64,000 nucleotides of DNA, taken from contig CAVZJM010000002.1 of assembly GCA_963775625.1 (NCBI GenBank), forward strand, positions 372,001-436,000. The letters are read 5' to 3'. Within the stretch, counting starts at the first letter, position 1; each line of letters begins with the position of its first letter. Shown here one piece after another: positions 18,357 to 27,055 of this stretch. The notes beneath the pieces were generated by a model. That model searched no databases and was not told the DNA's origin. It saw nothing but the letters and a program-made list of their open reading frames with translations. A program made the position numbers and the translations under genes. The stretch is from JAIBJN01 sp963775625 (GTDB lineage Bacteria > Actinomycetota > Thermoleophilia > Gaiellales > Gaiellaceae).

Positions 18357-19435
18357 GCCGCCTCCACCACGCTCGCGTTCCCTTCGCGCCTGACCGTGAG
18401 GGTCAGCGCCGGGGCGGGGGCGGCGGCGGGAAGCGCGTCGGCGGACGTCGCTGTGGCCAGGGTCTGCCCGCCGGGGGGAAGGGCGGCCAGAAGCGCCAGC
18501 CTTCGTCCCGCGTCGAGCTCCGAGAAGACGTCGTCCAGGAGCAGAAGCGGAGGCGATCCCCGCCGCTCGGCGAGGAGAGCGGCCTCCGCCAGCAGGAGCC
18601 CGAGGACAGCGGTGCGCTGCTCGCCCTGCGAGCCGAACCCGCGCAGGTCGCGGCCGGCCGCTCGAATCTCGACGTCCCGCAGGTGCGGGCCGAGCCCCGT
18701 CGTCCCGCGGGCGAGGTCTCGCTCGAACCGCGACTCGAGGTCGGCCAGCGGAAGCCCCCGCTCTTCGTAGGCAAGCGTCGCCTTCGCGAGGCCGAGCATG
18801 TCCGCGTTCGCCGCAAAGCCGGGGTCGAGCGCGGAGAGAAGGGTGGCTCTGGCGGCGTCGAGCTCGGTTCCGAGCAGTGCGAGCCGCTTCGTCCAGGGCT
18901 CGACCGCGTCGCGGGTCGACGCGCCGGCACGCACACGGCGCAGCGCCTCGTTCCGCTGGGCGAGCGCGCGGCCGTACTCGGCCGGAAGCCCTGCGAGCGA
19001 GGGCGCGAAGCGGCCGAGCATGCGATCGACGTACGCCCGGCGGACGGCCGGGCCGCCCTTCACGATCGCCAGCCGGTCGGGGACGAACGCAAGCCCGGCG
19101 AGCCGGCTGCGCAGCTCCTCGGCCGACGCGAGGGCCGCTCCGTTCAGCAGCACCCGCTTCCCCTCTCCGGGCGCAATCGTCACCTCGGTCTCCACGGAAG
19201 CGCCGCCTTCGGCTCCCTCGAGCCGCACGCGCGCAGCCTGCTCGCCGAAGCGCACGAGCCGGGGCTCCGAGCGGGTGCGGGGCGAGAAGCCCTGGACACC
19301 GACGTGGAGCGCCTCGAGCAGGTTCGTCTTGCCGGCGCCGTTGCGGCCGACGACGAGCACGAGGCCGGGCTCGAGCCCGAGGTCGAGCGCGGCGTACGAG
19401 CGGAAGCTCCGGAGCGTGGCCCGTGCGACGATCAG
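18353..19435 (-). CDS. recF: DNA replication and repair protein RecF, probable CTG start
   Basis: 360 residues if started at CTG 19435. It is an SMC-like ATPase that helps load RecA at gaps. Walker A is GRNGAGKTN (about residues 30-38), the signature motif is near GFGSQGEQRTAVLGL, and Walker B is LLLLDDVFSELD. The conserved opening LIVARATLRSFRSYAALDLGLEPG precedes Walker A, yet that frame has no ATG, GTG or TTG upstream. The only candidate is CTG overlapping the dnaN stop as CTGA. A GTG at 19360 would remove the first beta-strand of the ATPase. It lies in the standard dnaA-dnaN-recF order. Confidence 0.92.
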   Translation of the reverse strand: MIVARATLRSFRSYAALDLGLEPGLVLVVGRNGAGKTNLLEALHVGVQGFSPRTRSEPRLVRFGEQAARVRLEGAEGGASVETEVTIAPGEGKRVLLNGAALASAEELRSRLAGLAFVPDRLAIVKGGPAVRRAYVDRMLGRFAPSLAGLPAEYGRALAQRNEALRRVRAGASTRDAVEPWTKRLALLGTELDAARATLLSALDPGFAANADMLGLAKATLAYEERGLPLADLESRFERDLARGTTGLGPHLRDVEIRAAGRDLRGFGSQGEQRTAVLGLLLAEAALLAERRGSPPLLLLDDVFSELDAGRRLALLAALPPGGQTLATATSADALPAAAPAPALTLTVRREGNASVVEAA

Positions 19436-20571
19436 CCGGCCAGCCTGATCGGCATGATCAGGTAGAGGAAGTCGTCGCTCTCGCCGTGGAGCAGGCCCGG
19501 CCGAAGCGGACTGATCAGCTTCAGACGCGCAGTCTCGTCGGTCACCGACTCGAGCCCGTCGCGCAGGAACTCCGCGTTGAAGCCGATTTCGAGCGCCTCC
19601 CCCGTGTACGCGACCGGCAGTGACTCTCGCGCCTCGCCGACGTCCTGCGTCTGAGCGGAGACCGTGAGCTCGCCCTCCTCGAAGCGCAGTCGGAGCGGTG
19701 ACTTCCGCTGGGCGAGCAGCCCGGTGCGACGGACGACGTCGAGCAGCTCCTCCCGGGGGAGATGCACCTCGGCCTCGAACTGATCGGGGAGCAGCTGCTT
19801 GTAGTTGGGGAACTGCCCGTCGATCCGGCGGGCGGTCAGCCAGATGCCGTCCACCCCGAACACGACCTGGTTCTCCTGGACGCCGACCTCGATCGTCTCG
19901 CCCTCGGCTGCTTGCCCGGCCCGCGCGAGCTCCTGGAGCGCCCGCGCCGGCACGATCGCTTCCAGCTCCCGGCCCGGTCCGCTCGAGAGGGCGGTCTCCT
20001 TGACGCTGAGGCGATAGGAGTCCGTCGCGGCCATCACCAGCTTGTCCCCCTCGAAGCGAACAAGGATCCCCGTCAGCACCGGCCGCGACTCGTCACGGGA
20101 CGCGGACCGTCCCACGCGCCCGATCGTGTCGAGGAATGCCTCGCGCTCGACCGAGAACGCGCTGTCCGGCTCGATCTCCGGCAGGCGGGGGAAATCTTCC
20201 GACCCGTACGTGTTCAGCGAGTAGGACGCCGAGCCGCACGTCAGCCGTGCGACGCCTTCGTCAGCCCGGTGCTCGAGAGTGACCTCGCCGGCGGGCAGCA
20301 GCCGCACGATGTCAACGAGCAGCCGCCCCGGGACGACGATGCTCCCCTCTTCCTCGACCTGTGCGCTCAGCGAGTCGCGAACGGAGATCTCCATGTCGGT
20401 GGCGCTCAAATGCAGCTGTCCGCTTGCCGCCCGCAGCATGATGCCGGCCAGAATCTGAACGGTCGTCCGCGTCGAGACCCCCCGGCCGACAACCTGGAGC
20501 TTCTCCGCGAGCTCGTCCTTTCCGCAAACCACGCGCATGGTCGTGGCGGCAACGGTATCTATGGATGCCAT
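19432..20571 (-). CDS. dnaN: DNA polymerase III beta subunit (sliding clamp)
   Basis: 379 residues, three clamp domains. It encircles DNA and tethers polymerase III. Recognisable segments are RVVCGKDELAEKLQVVGRGVS, the ATDSYRLSVKE signature of domain 2, and the C-terminal LIMPIRLAG (family ending MPMR/MPIR). I chose ATG 20571 because GAGAGG lies 10 bp upstream; ATG 20538 begins closer to the conserved sequence but has no ribosome site. It is separated from dnaA by 179 bp that hold degenerate DnaA boxes, and its stop overlaps the inferred recF start. Confidence 0.97.
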   Translation of the reverse strand: MASIDTVAATTMRVVCGKDELAEKLQVVGRGVSTRTTVQILAGIMLRAASGQLHLSATDMEISVRDSLSAQVEEEGSIVVPGRLLVDIVRLLPAGEVTLEHRADEGVARLTCGSASYSLNTYGSEDFPRLPEIEPDSAFSVEREAFLDTIGRVGRSASRDESRPVLTGILVRFEGDKLVMAATDSYRLSVKETALSSGPGRELEAIVPARALQELARAGQAAEGETIEVGVQENQVVFGVDGIWLTARRIDGQFPNYKQLLPDQFEAEVHLPREELLDVVRRTGLLAQRKSPLRLRFEEGELTVSAQTQDVGEARESLPVAYTGEALEIGFNAEFLRDGLESVTDETARLKLISPLRPGLLHGESDDFLYLIMPIRLAG

Positions 20572-20750
20572 TTAAAGAAAACCTCTCGTAGTAGTCATAG
20601 AGAGTGTGGATGTCGGGGAAGACGGCACGTTTTGGCCCCGGCGCAGGCGATGCGCGGTGGACGAGGTCTGGGGACAAACAGCAGCTTCCCACAACCGTCC
20701 GGGAGCTCGCCGAATGATCCCCAGACAACGGCCGTTCTCCACAGCCGTTG

Positions 20751-22103
20751 TCAACGAACCTGCTTGATGCGCGCGGTGAGTTCCTGGACCAGGTTGTAGA
20801 CGTTCCGGTCCTCCCGGATGAGCTTGGCGATCTTCGACGTGGCATGGATCACCGTCGTGTGGTCGCGCCCACCAAACTGTTTCCCGATCTTGGGGAGCGA
20901 GCTGTCCGTGAGCTCGCGGCACAGGTACATCGCAACCTGGCGGGGGTAGACGATCTGCTGCGACCGGCGGTCGCCCGTCAGCTCCTGCATGGACATGCCG
21001 AAGCGCTCGACCACCGTCTGCTGGATCTGCTCGACGGAGATCTCGGGCATCTCGCCCTGCGGGAAGACGTCCTTCAGCACTTCCTGGGCCAACTCGACCG
21101 TCATCGGCCGGCCCGTGAGCGACGAGAAGGCGACGACGCGGGTCAGCGCGCCCTCGAGCTCGCGGATGTTGGTGGAGATCCGGCTGGCGATGAAGGTGAG
21201 GACCTGCGTGTCGGGGACGTGGATCGCGTCCGTCTTCACCTTCTTGCGCAGGATGGCGATGCGGGTCTCGAGGTCGGGGGGCTGGATGTCGGTGATCAGC
21301 CCCCATTCGAACCGGCTGCGCAGCCGCGACTCGAGGGTGGCGATCGCCCGCGGCGGGCGGTCCGACGAGATCACGATCTGCCGCCGCGCCTCGTAGAGGC
21401 TGTTGAAGGTGTGGAAGAACTCCTCCTGGATCCGCTCCTTGTGCTCGAAGAACTGGATGTCGTCGATCAGGAGGACGTCGTAGTGGCGATAGCGTTGCTT
21501 GAAGCCCTCGATCCGCTTGTCGCGAAGCGAGTTGATGAAGTCGTTCATGAACGTCTCGCTGGTCACGTACCGCGCCGAGAGGTCGCCGGTGTGCTCGGTC
21601 ACGTACGCCGCCACCGCCTGCAGGAGATGAGTCTTCCCCAGCCCGGTGCCGCCGTAGATGAAGAGCGGGTTGTAGGCCTGCGCCGGCGCCTCCGCGACCG
21701 CGAGGGCGGCCGCGTGCGCGAAGCGGTTCGAGGAGCCGATCACGAACGAGTCGAACGTGTATTTCGGATTGAGGCCGTCGAGCGAGCGTGCCGGCCGCGG
21801 CGGGCCGCGGAGCTCGTGCGCGGCCGGCACGCTTGCCGGAAGCTCGCGCACCACGATGCGCACGGCTCGCTCGTCACCGAGCGCATCGCGAACGATCGCC
21901 TCGAGCAGGCCGCGAAAGTGGCCCTCGATCCAGTCCCGCGTGAAGTCGTTGGGAACGAGGAGGACGAACGCCTGAGCGTCGAGCGCGCCGGGCTCCGCGT
22001 CGGAGAACCAGGTCGAGTACGTCGCGTCGTTCAGCGCGTCGCGCAAGCGGGACGAGATGTCGCCCCAAAATGCGTCCGCACTCAACTCTGACGCCCGCTG
22101 CAC
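20751..22103 (-). CDS. dnaA: Chromosomal replication initiator protein DnaA
   Basis: 450 residues. Domain I runs from FWGDISSRLRDALN to about residue 80, a short linker follows, then the AAA+ domain: YGGTGLGKTHLLQAV (Walker A, about 150-165), DVLLIDDIQFFEHKE (Walker B), and sensor/arginine-finger regions. Domain IV at the C-terminus has the DNA-binding signature GGRDHTTVIHA. It binds DnaA boxes to melt oriC. A good promoter, TTGAAG-18 bp-TATAGT, lies 41-70 bp upstream, and a perfect DnaA box is about 145 bp upstream, consistent with autoregulation. Confidence 0.98.
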   Translation of the reverse strand: MQRASELSADAFWGDISSRLRDALNDATYSTWFSDAEPGALDAQAFVLLVPNDFTRDWIEGHFRGLLEAIVRDALGDERAVRIVVRELPASVPAAHELRGPPRPARSLDGLNPKYTFDSFVIGSSNRFAHAAALAVAEAPAQAYNPLFIYGGTGLGKTHLLQAVAAYVTEHTGDLSARYVTSETFMNDFINSLRDKRIEGFKQRYRHYDVLLIDDIQFFEHKERIQEEFFHTFNSLYEARRQIVISSDRPPRAIATLESRLRSRFEWGLITDIQPPDLETRIAILRKKVKTDAIHVPDTQVLTFIASRISTNIRELEGALTRVVAFSSLTGRPMTVELAQEVLKDVFPQGEMPEISVEQIQQTVVERFGMSMQELTGDRRSQQIVYPRQVAMYLCRELTDSSLPKIGKQFGGRDHTTVIHATSKIAKLIREDRNVYNLVQELTARIKQVR

Positions 22104-22404
22104 GCCGTGGTTCCGCCCCTCCGCCGGTCTACGAGAAGCGGCGACTATAGCAGCGTGCCCAAGGCCGCTTCAATGCCTCCGCCTGGGGAAATCATGCAGA
22201 GCGAAAAGTGCGAGTTTGCAGGTATTTTACCCCTCTCCACACGCTTATCCACAGGTGTGGAAAGGTCGGTGCTTGCGTCCTTCCATGCGCCTTCGCGCCT
22301 GTGGATTTCGGTCGTGCGCGAAGTCTCTTGCTCGGTCGGGCGGAGCGCTCATCTATACTGGTCGTCCGGCCGCCCGAGCGGCCGTTTCGACACTCTCATC
22401 TCTC
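22104..22404. other. Candidate oriC: dnaA-rpmH intergenic region
   Basis: 301 bp without a gene between divergent dnaA and rpmH. It contains one perfect DnaA box TTATCCACA at 22245-22253, and degenerate boxes CTCTCCACA (22233-22241), CTTTCCACA on the other strand (22256-22264) and AAATCCACA on the other strand (22300-22308). A relatively AT-rich patch, AGGTATTTTACC, lies at 22220-22231. A TATACT hexamer at 22354-22359 may be the rpmH -10. The dnaA-dnaN gap (20572-20750) also holds a one-mismatch box, TTCTCCACA (20735-20743), so the active origin could include both gaps. Confidence 0.7.
22144..22173 (-). promoter_or_regulatory. dnaA promoter (TTGAAG - 18 bp - TATAGT)
   Basis: On the minus strand TTGAAG (22173-22168) and TATAGT (22149-22144) are separated by 18 bp, five of six and five of six or better matches to sigma-70-type consensus (TTGACA/TATAAT). 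Transcription would start about 22137, giving a leader of roughly 35 nt before the dnaA ATG at 22103. Confidence 0.65.
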
Positions 22405-22539
22405 GTGAAGCGAACGTATCAGCCGAATGTGCGCCGGCGGAAGCGCCGGCATGGATTCCGGGCGCGGATGTCGACGCGCGCGGGCCGCGCGATCCTCAAG
22501 CGTCGCCGCGCCAAGGGTCGGAAGCGCCTCTCCGCGTGA
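22405..22539 (+). CDS. rpmH: 50S ribosomal protein L34
   Basis: 44 residues, starting VKRTYQPNVRRRKRRHGF and ending GRKRLSA, the full conserved L34 sequence. It starts with GTG 22405. Its stop overlaps the rnpA start (GTGA). A TATACT hexamer lies about 46 bp upstream. It heads the plus-strand run away from the origin. Confidence 0.97.
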   Translation: MKRTYQPNVRRRKRRHGFRARMSTRAGRAILKRRRAKGRKRLSA

Positions 22540-22898
22540 GCCGACGCCAGCATCGACTCTCCCGCTCCCGCGACTTCGACACCGTCTACCGCAAGGGCCG
22601 GTCGGTCTCGACCCGGTTCCTCGTCCTCTACTCGTTTCCGCGCGAGGACGATCCCGACGGTGACGCACGCCTGGGCCTGGCGGTGTCGCGCCAGGTGGGA
22701 GGCGCCGTCGAGCGGAACCGCCTGAAGCGCCGCCTGCGGGCGTCGTTCGGCGAGCTCGCCGCGGAGCTGCCCGCCGGGCACGACTACGTGCTGATCGCGA
22801 GGCCGGGCCTCGCCGAGGCCGTCGAGAGCCGCGGCTTCCCGTGGCTCGCGGAGCGCGTGGACGAGGTCTTCCGCCTGGCGGAGGGGACGGCCGCGTGA
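22536..22898 (+). CDS. rnpA: Ribonuclease P protein component
   Basis: 120 residues. It is the protein cofactor of RNase P, which matures tRNA 5' ends. Diagnostic segments are RLSRSRDFDTVYRKGRS, RLGLAVSRQVGGAVERNRLKRRLRASF (the RNR motif, split over about residues 44-70), and DYVLIARPG. GTG 22536 overlaps the rpmH stop, and its own stop overlaps yidD. Confidence 0.96.
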   Translation: MSRRQHRLSRSRDFDTVYRKGRSVSTRFLVLYSFPREDDPDGDARLGLAVSRQVGGAVERNRLKRRLRASFGELAAELPAGHDYVLIARPGLAEAVESRGFPWLAERVDEVFRLAEGTAA

Positions 22899-23128
22899 GA
22901 CACGTCGTCGCCCTCCCGATCCACGCCTACCGCCTGCTCGTCAGCCCGCTCGCCGGCCAACGTTGCAGGTACCACCCCAGCTGCTCTCAGTACGCGCTCG
23001 ACGCGCTCCGCGAGCACGGCGCGGCCCGCGGCCTCGTGCTGGCGGGCTGGCGGCTCCTTCGCTGCAACCCCTGGAGCCGCGGCGGCGTCGACTACGCGCG
23101 CGACCAGACCCTCTTCAAGGCGCGCTGA
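22895..23128 (+). CDS. yidD: Membrane protein insertion efficiency factor YidD
   Basis: 77 residues. It contains the family core LIHAYRLL-like start (ALPIHAYRLLVSPLAGQRCRYHP), PSCSQYALDALREHG and GWRLLRCNPWSRGGVD, with conserved Cys residues. It is thought to assist YidC-dependent membrane insertion. GTG 22895 overlaps rnpA, and the stop overlaps yidC as TGATG. Confidence 0.96.
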   Translation: MRHVVALPIHAYRLLVSPLAGQRCRYHPSCSQYALDALREHGAARGLVLAGWRLLRCNPWSRGGVDYARDQTLFKAR

Positions 23129-23961
23129 TGGACCCGAGGAACATCCTCCAGCCGATCGAGAACGTCCTCACCGAGCTTCTCGAGTGGCTCCACGCCTCGA
23201 TCGGCCTCCCGTGGGCGTGGGCGATCATCGTCCTCACGCTGCTCGTTCGGATCGTGATCCTGCCGTTGACGATCAAGCAGATCCGCTCGATGCAGCGCCT
23301 GCAGATCCACGCGCCGGAGCTGAAGGCGATCCAGCAGAAGTACAAGCACGACAAGCCGAAGATGAACGAAGAGGTCATGAAGTTCTACAAGGAGAACAAC
23401 GTCAACCCGTTGGCCTCCTGCCTCCCGCTCGTCCTCCAGATCCCGGTCTTCTTCGCCCTCTTCTTCGTGCTCAAGGATTTCGAGACCGAGGTCTTCCCCA
23501 ACTATCCGGAATCGGACCTCGGCTGGCTCAGCATCGTCCCCAACATCACGGAGAACATCAACTCGCACTGGTCCGGCTGGCTGCTGCTCGTCGTCTACGT
23601 CGTCAGCCAGGTCGCCTCGACGTACTTCATGTCGTCGACCATGGACCCGCGCCAGCGCTACGTCTTCCTTGCGCTGCCGTTCCTCTTCATCTTCTTCGTC
23701 ATCAACTTCCCCATCGGCCTGATGCTCTACTGGTCGACGACGAACCTGTGGACCGTGGGCCAGGGCCTCATCACTCGGCGGCTCGTCCCCAAGCCCCAGC
23801 CTCCGCCCAAACGGACGTCGAGGACGCCTCCGAAGGAGGCGCCCGAGGTGGTTTCGGCCCCGGTCGCGGACGACTCGACCGAAGTTCCCGCGAAGGCGGC
23901 GGGCAGCGGTCAGCAACGCGTTCGGCGCCGGAAGAAGAAAGGCCCCAGGGCCAGGCGGTGA
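23128..23961 (+). CDS. yidC: Membrane protein insertase YidC (Oxa1 family)
   Basis: 277 residues. The short Gram-positive type lacks the large periplasmic domain. Five or so membrane segments include GLPWAWAIIVLTLLVRIVILP, PLVLQIPVFFALFFVLKDF, and FLFIFFVINFPIGLMLYWSTTNLWT. The conserved positive residue in the hydrophilic groove is the Arg in LLVRIVILPLT. The tail is basic (RRRKKKGPRARR). There is no lipobox Cys in the visible N-terminus. The stop overlaps jag (GTGA). Confidence 0.95.
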   Translation: MDPRNILQPIENVLTELLEWLHASIGLPWAWAIIVLTLLVRIVILPLTIKQIRSMQRLQIHAPELKAIQQKYKHDKPKMNEEVMKFYKENNVNPLASCLPLVLQIPVFFALFFVLKDFETEVFPNYPESDLGWLSIVPNITENINSHWSGWLLLVVYVVSQVASTYFMSSTMDPRQRYVFLALPFLFIFFVINFPIGLMLYWSTTNLWTVGQGLITRRLVPKPQPPPKRTSRTPPKEAPEVVSAPVADDSTEVPAKAAGSGQQRVRRRKKKGPRARR

Positions 23962-24668
23962 GCGAGCCCGAGAGCCCACCTTCGGACGCCGCCGTCGTCG
24001 AGAGCGAGGGCGAGACCGTCGGCGAGGCGAAATGGACGGCGCTGCGCGAGCTCGAGCGCCGGTTTCCCGGGCTCGACAAGTCTCGCGTTCGCTTCACCGT
24101 CCTCTCCGAAGGCGAGCGGGGGCTTCTCGGCGTGGGGCAGGTGCCCGCGCGGGTTCTCGCCAAGGCCGAAGAGGCAGGGCCGTCTCCCTCCGCCGCCGTC
24201 GAGGAGCCGGGCTCCCCGTCCGCGAAGCTCCGCGAGCTCTTGGAGCGCGTCTGCGCAGCGCTCGGAGCGCCGTGCAGGATCGACATCACCGAGGACGACG
24301 AAGTCATCTCCGCGACGCTGACCGGCGCCGACCTCGGCCTGGTGATCGGCAAGCGCGGCCACACGATCGACGCGATCCAGTACCTGGCCAACGCCATCCT
24401 CTGGCGCGGCGTCGAGGGCGGGCGCAAGGAGGTCGTGGTGGATGCAGCGGGATATCGCGACCGCCGGCGCGGCTCGCTCGAGGACATGGCCGACCGAGCC
24501 GCCTCGGACGCGCTCCAGAGCGGTCAACCGGTCGCGCTCGAGCCGATGACCGCCGTCGAGCGCAAGATCGTCCACGTGCACCTCGCCGAACGGGAGGGCG
24601 TCGCCACCTCGAGCGACGGGACGGAGCCGAACCGGCACGTGGTCGTCGCTCCGGCTCGCTCCGAGTGA
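23958..24668 (+). CDS. Jag / KhpB-like RNA-binding protein (Jag-N, KH, R3H)
   Basis: 236 residues. An N-terminal Jag-N-like segment (EAKWTALRELERRFPGLDKSRVRFTVLSEGERGLLGVG, spread over about residues 25-65) is followed by a KH domain with GLVIGKRGHTIDAIQYLANAI and an R3H domain with LEPMTAVERKIVHVHLAE. It binds RNA. In pneumococcus the KhpA/KhpB pair controls cell division. Position after yidC is conserved across Gram-positive bacteria. Confidence 0.94.
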   Translation: MSEPESPPSDAAVVESEGETVGEAKWTALRELERRFPGLDKSRVRFTVLSEGERGLLGVGQVPARVLAKAEEAGPSPSAAVEEPGSPSAKLRELLERVCAALGAPCRIDITEDDEVISATLTGADLGLVIGKRGHTIDAIQYLANAILWRGVEGGRKEVVVDAAGYRDRRRGSLEDMADRAASDALQSGQPVALEPMTAVERKIVHVHLAEREGVATSSDGTEPNRHVVVAPARSE

Positions 24669-25285
24669 GCTCCGCCGACCCGCGCCTCGAGCGGTGGCTC
24701 GAGGCACTGCTCGCGCAGCCCGGTCTCACGGCCGCGCGAGACCCCGAGGACGCCCGGCGGGTCCACCTCGACGACGCGCTCGCAACCGCCGCGCTCCTCC
24801 AGGAAGGCCCCGTCGTGGACGTGGGCTCGGGCGGCGGCTCGCCCGGAATCCCGATCGCCTCCGCCCGGCCGGACCTGCGCGTGGACCTGCTGGAGGCACA
24901 GCTGCGCAGGTGCGCGTTTCTCGAGGACGCGGCAGCCGGGTTTCCGAACGCTCGCGTGGTCTGCGCGCGGGCCGAGGAGCACGGCCGCGGTGAGGGCCGG
25001 GATGCCTACGCCGCCGCGGTGGCTCAGGCACTGGCGCCACCGGCCGTCGCGCTCGAGTGGTGCCTCCCGCTCGTCCGGGAAGGCGGCCGCGTCGTGCTGC
25101 TGGCCGGAGACGTCGAGCTCGGGCCGCTCGCCACGGTGGCGGCGGCGGTCGGGGGCGGCAGCCCCGAGGCGGTGGCGCTTCCGGGCTCGAAGCAGCGCAG
25201 GCTACTGATCGTCCCGAAGCTCGCGCCCACGCCAGAGAGCTATCCGCGCCGCCCCGGCCTCGCCCGGAAACGTCCTCTCGCCTGA
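24665..25285 (+). CDS. rsmG: 16S rRNA (guanine-527-N7)-methyltransferase
   Basis: 206 residues. Rossmann SAM-binding motif VVDVGSGGGSPGIPIASARPD at about 48-66, then VDLLEAQLRRCAFLEDA, and the conserved late motif GGRVVLLAGD. It methylates G527 in the 530 loop of 16S rRNA; loss causes low-level streptomycin resistance in other bacteria. GTG 24665 overlaps the jag stop. Confidence 0.94.
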   Translation: MSSADPRLERWLEALLAQPGLTAARDPEDARRVHLDDALATAALLQEGPVVDVGSGGGSPGIPIASARPDLRVDLLEAQLRRCAFLEDAAAGFPNARVVCARAEEHGRGEGRDAYAAAVAQALAPPAVALEWCLPLVREGGRVVLLAGDVELGPLATVAAAVGGGSPEAVALPGSKQRRLLIVPKLAPTPESYPRRPGLARKRPLA

Positions 25286-25299
25286 CTAGCATCGCAGGC

Positions 25300-26052
25300 A
25301 TGGGGACGGTCTTCGCGGTGGCGAACCAGAAGGGCGGCGTCGGCAAGACCACGACCGCCCTGAACGTCGCCGCCTGCCTGGCCGAAGCCGGCGCCTCGAC
25401 GCTCGTCGTCGACCTCGACCCGCAGGCGAACGCGACCTCGGGGCTCGGCCGGCAGGCGAACGGCACCTCGACCTACGACCTGCTCGACGGCGCACCGCTC
25501 GAGGAGCTCGCCCACGAGACCGGCGTTCCCAACCTCCATCTCGTCCCCTCGCGACCCGAGCTGGCCGGCGCCGCCGTCGAGCTGGCACGCCGTGAGGACG
25601 GGGAGACATTCCTTCCGAACGCGCTGGCGCCGGCCCGGGAGAGCTACGACTTCGTCTTCATCGACTGCCCGCCGTCACTCGGGCCGCTGACCGTCAACGC
25701 GCTCGCGGCCACCGACCGGGTGCTCGTCCCGGTGCAGTGCGAGTACTACGCGCTCGAGGGTCTCGCGCAGCTTCTGCACTCGATCGAGCTGGTGCGGGCG
25801 CGGCTGAACCCGAAGCTGGCCCTCGCCGGGATGATCCTGACCATGGTCGACGGGCGCACCCGGCTCGCCGCGGACGTCGCGGCGGAGGTGCGCCGCCACT
25901 TCGGCGAGCTCGTCTTCGAGGCGGTCGTCCCGCGCAGCGTTCGCCTGGCGGAGGCTCCGAGCCACGGGCTTCCCATCACCGTTTACGACCGCGGCTCCGC
26001 CGGAGCCGACGCCTACTACAGAGTGGCGAGCGAGCTTGTCGACCGCGGCTAG
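25300..26052 (+). CDS. parA: Chromosome-partitioning ATPase ParA (Soj)
   Basis: 250 residues. Deviant Walker A NQKGGVGKTTTALN (about residues 9-22), Walker A' LVVDLDPQANATSGLG, and Walker B FVFIDCPPSLGPLTVNAL mark a ParA/MinD-family ATPase without an N-terminal HTH. It works with ParB at parS to segregate origins. ATG 25300 follows a TAGCAT hexamer by 7 bp, suggesting a leaderless start separate from rsmG. Its 3' end overlaps parB by 17 bp. Confidence 0.97.
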   Translation: MGTVFAVANQKGGVGKTTTALNVAACLAEAGASTLVVDLDPQANATSGLGRQANGTSTYDLLDGAPLEELAHETGVPNLHLVPSRPELAGAAVELARREDGETFLPNALAPARESYDFVFIDCPPSLGPLTVNALAATDRVLVPVQCEYYALEGLAQLLHSIELVRARLNPKLALAGMILTMVDGRTRLAADVAAEVRRHFGELVFEAVVPRSVRLAEAPSHGLPITVYDRGSAGADAYYRVASELVDRG

Positions 26053-26901
26053 CCCCAGCCCTCGCCGCGGCCTCGGGCGCGGCCTGGAAGTGCTCATGGG
26101 CGGCGCGACCGCCACGTCCGAGCTCGTCCAGGTGCCGGTCGGCTCGATCCGCCCGAACTCGCGCCAGCCCCGGCGGAGGCTCGACGGCGAGGGCATCGAC
26201 GAGCTGGCCGAGTCGATCCGCGCACAAGGGCTCGTCCAGCCGGTCGTCGTCCGGTCGGCGGTCGAGGGCGGCTACGAGCTGATCGCCGGCGAGCGCCGCT
26301 GGAGAGCCGCGCGGGTGGCCGGCCTGGCCACCGTTCCCGCCCTCGTGCGGGACAGCGACGACCGTGACGCGCTGCTCCTCGCGCTCGTCGAGAACGTCGC
26401 CCGCGAGGACCTCTCACCGGTGGACGAGGCGCGCGCGTACGCAGTCCTCATGGACGAGTTCGCCCTCGGCCTCGGCGAGGTGGCCGAGCAGGTAGGGCGC
26501 TCGAAGCCCACGGTGTCGAACCGCGTCCGGCTGCTCGAGCTCCCTGACGACGTTCTCGGGCTCGTCGAGCGCGGCCAGCTCTCCGAGGGCCACGCGCGCG
26601 CCGTGCTGGCCGTCCCGGACAACGAGGAGCGCCGCCGGCTCGCGAGGCGGATCGTTCGCGGGGGCATGTCCGTGCGTGCGGCGGAGCGGGCGGCCCGCTG
26701 GGCCGGAGCCCGGACGAAGCCGCGCCGGAGGCAGCCCGTCGATCCGGCCCTCGCCGAGCGGGCCCGGAGCGCTCTTCGCCGCCTGACCGGAGCCGATGCC
26801 AAGGTGGCTGCCGGCAGGGTCGAGCTCTACTTCGAGGACGAGGTCGAGCTCGAGGAGATGGTCGAGGCGCTCGAGCGCGCCTCGCTACACTCCGCTGGCG
26901 C

Positions 26902-26911
<10 letters not shown>
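26036..26911 (+). CDS. parB: ParB/Spo0J chromosome-partitioning protein
   Basis: 291 residues from a TTG start. The N-terminal segment GLGRGLEVLMGG contacts ParA. The CTPase/ParB box includes IRPNSRQPRRRLD and ELIAGERRWRAARVAGL, and the HTH is LGEVAEQVGRSKPTVSNRVRLLELP. The C-terminal dimerisation domain ends VELEEMVEAL. Its stop codon and the preceding bases lie inside the tRNA-Ile gene (10-bp overlap). Confidence 0.96.
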
Positions 26912-26975
<64 letters not shown>

Positions 26976-27055
26976 CTTTCGCGCGGTCCGACGAGGGTGG
27001 CGCCGGTCGCATTCCGGTCGCGAGGGCCGCGGCTATGATCAGACGAGGCCCGCCC

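Noticed and set aside
22328..22359. Full -35/-10 promoter for rpmH (TTGCTC and TATACT)
   Set aside because: The spacer is 20 bp, longer than normal; only the TATACT hexamer is kept as suggestive.
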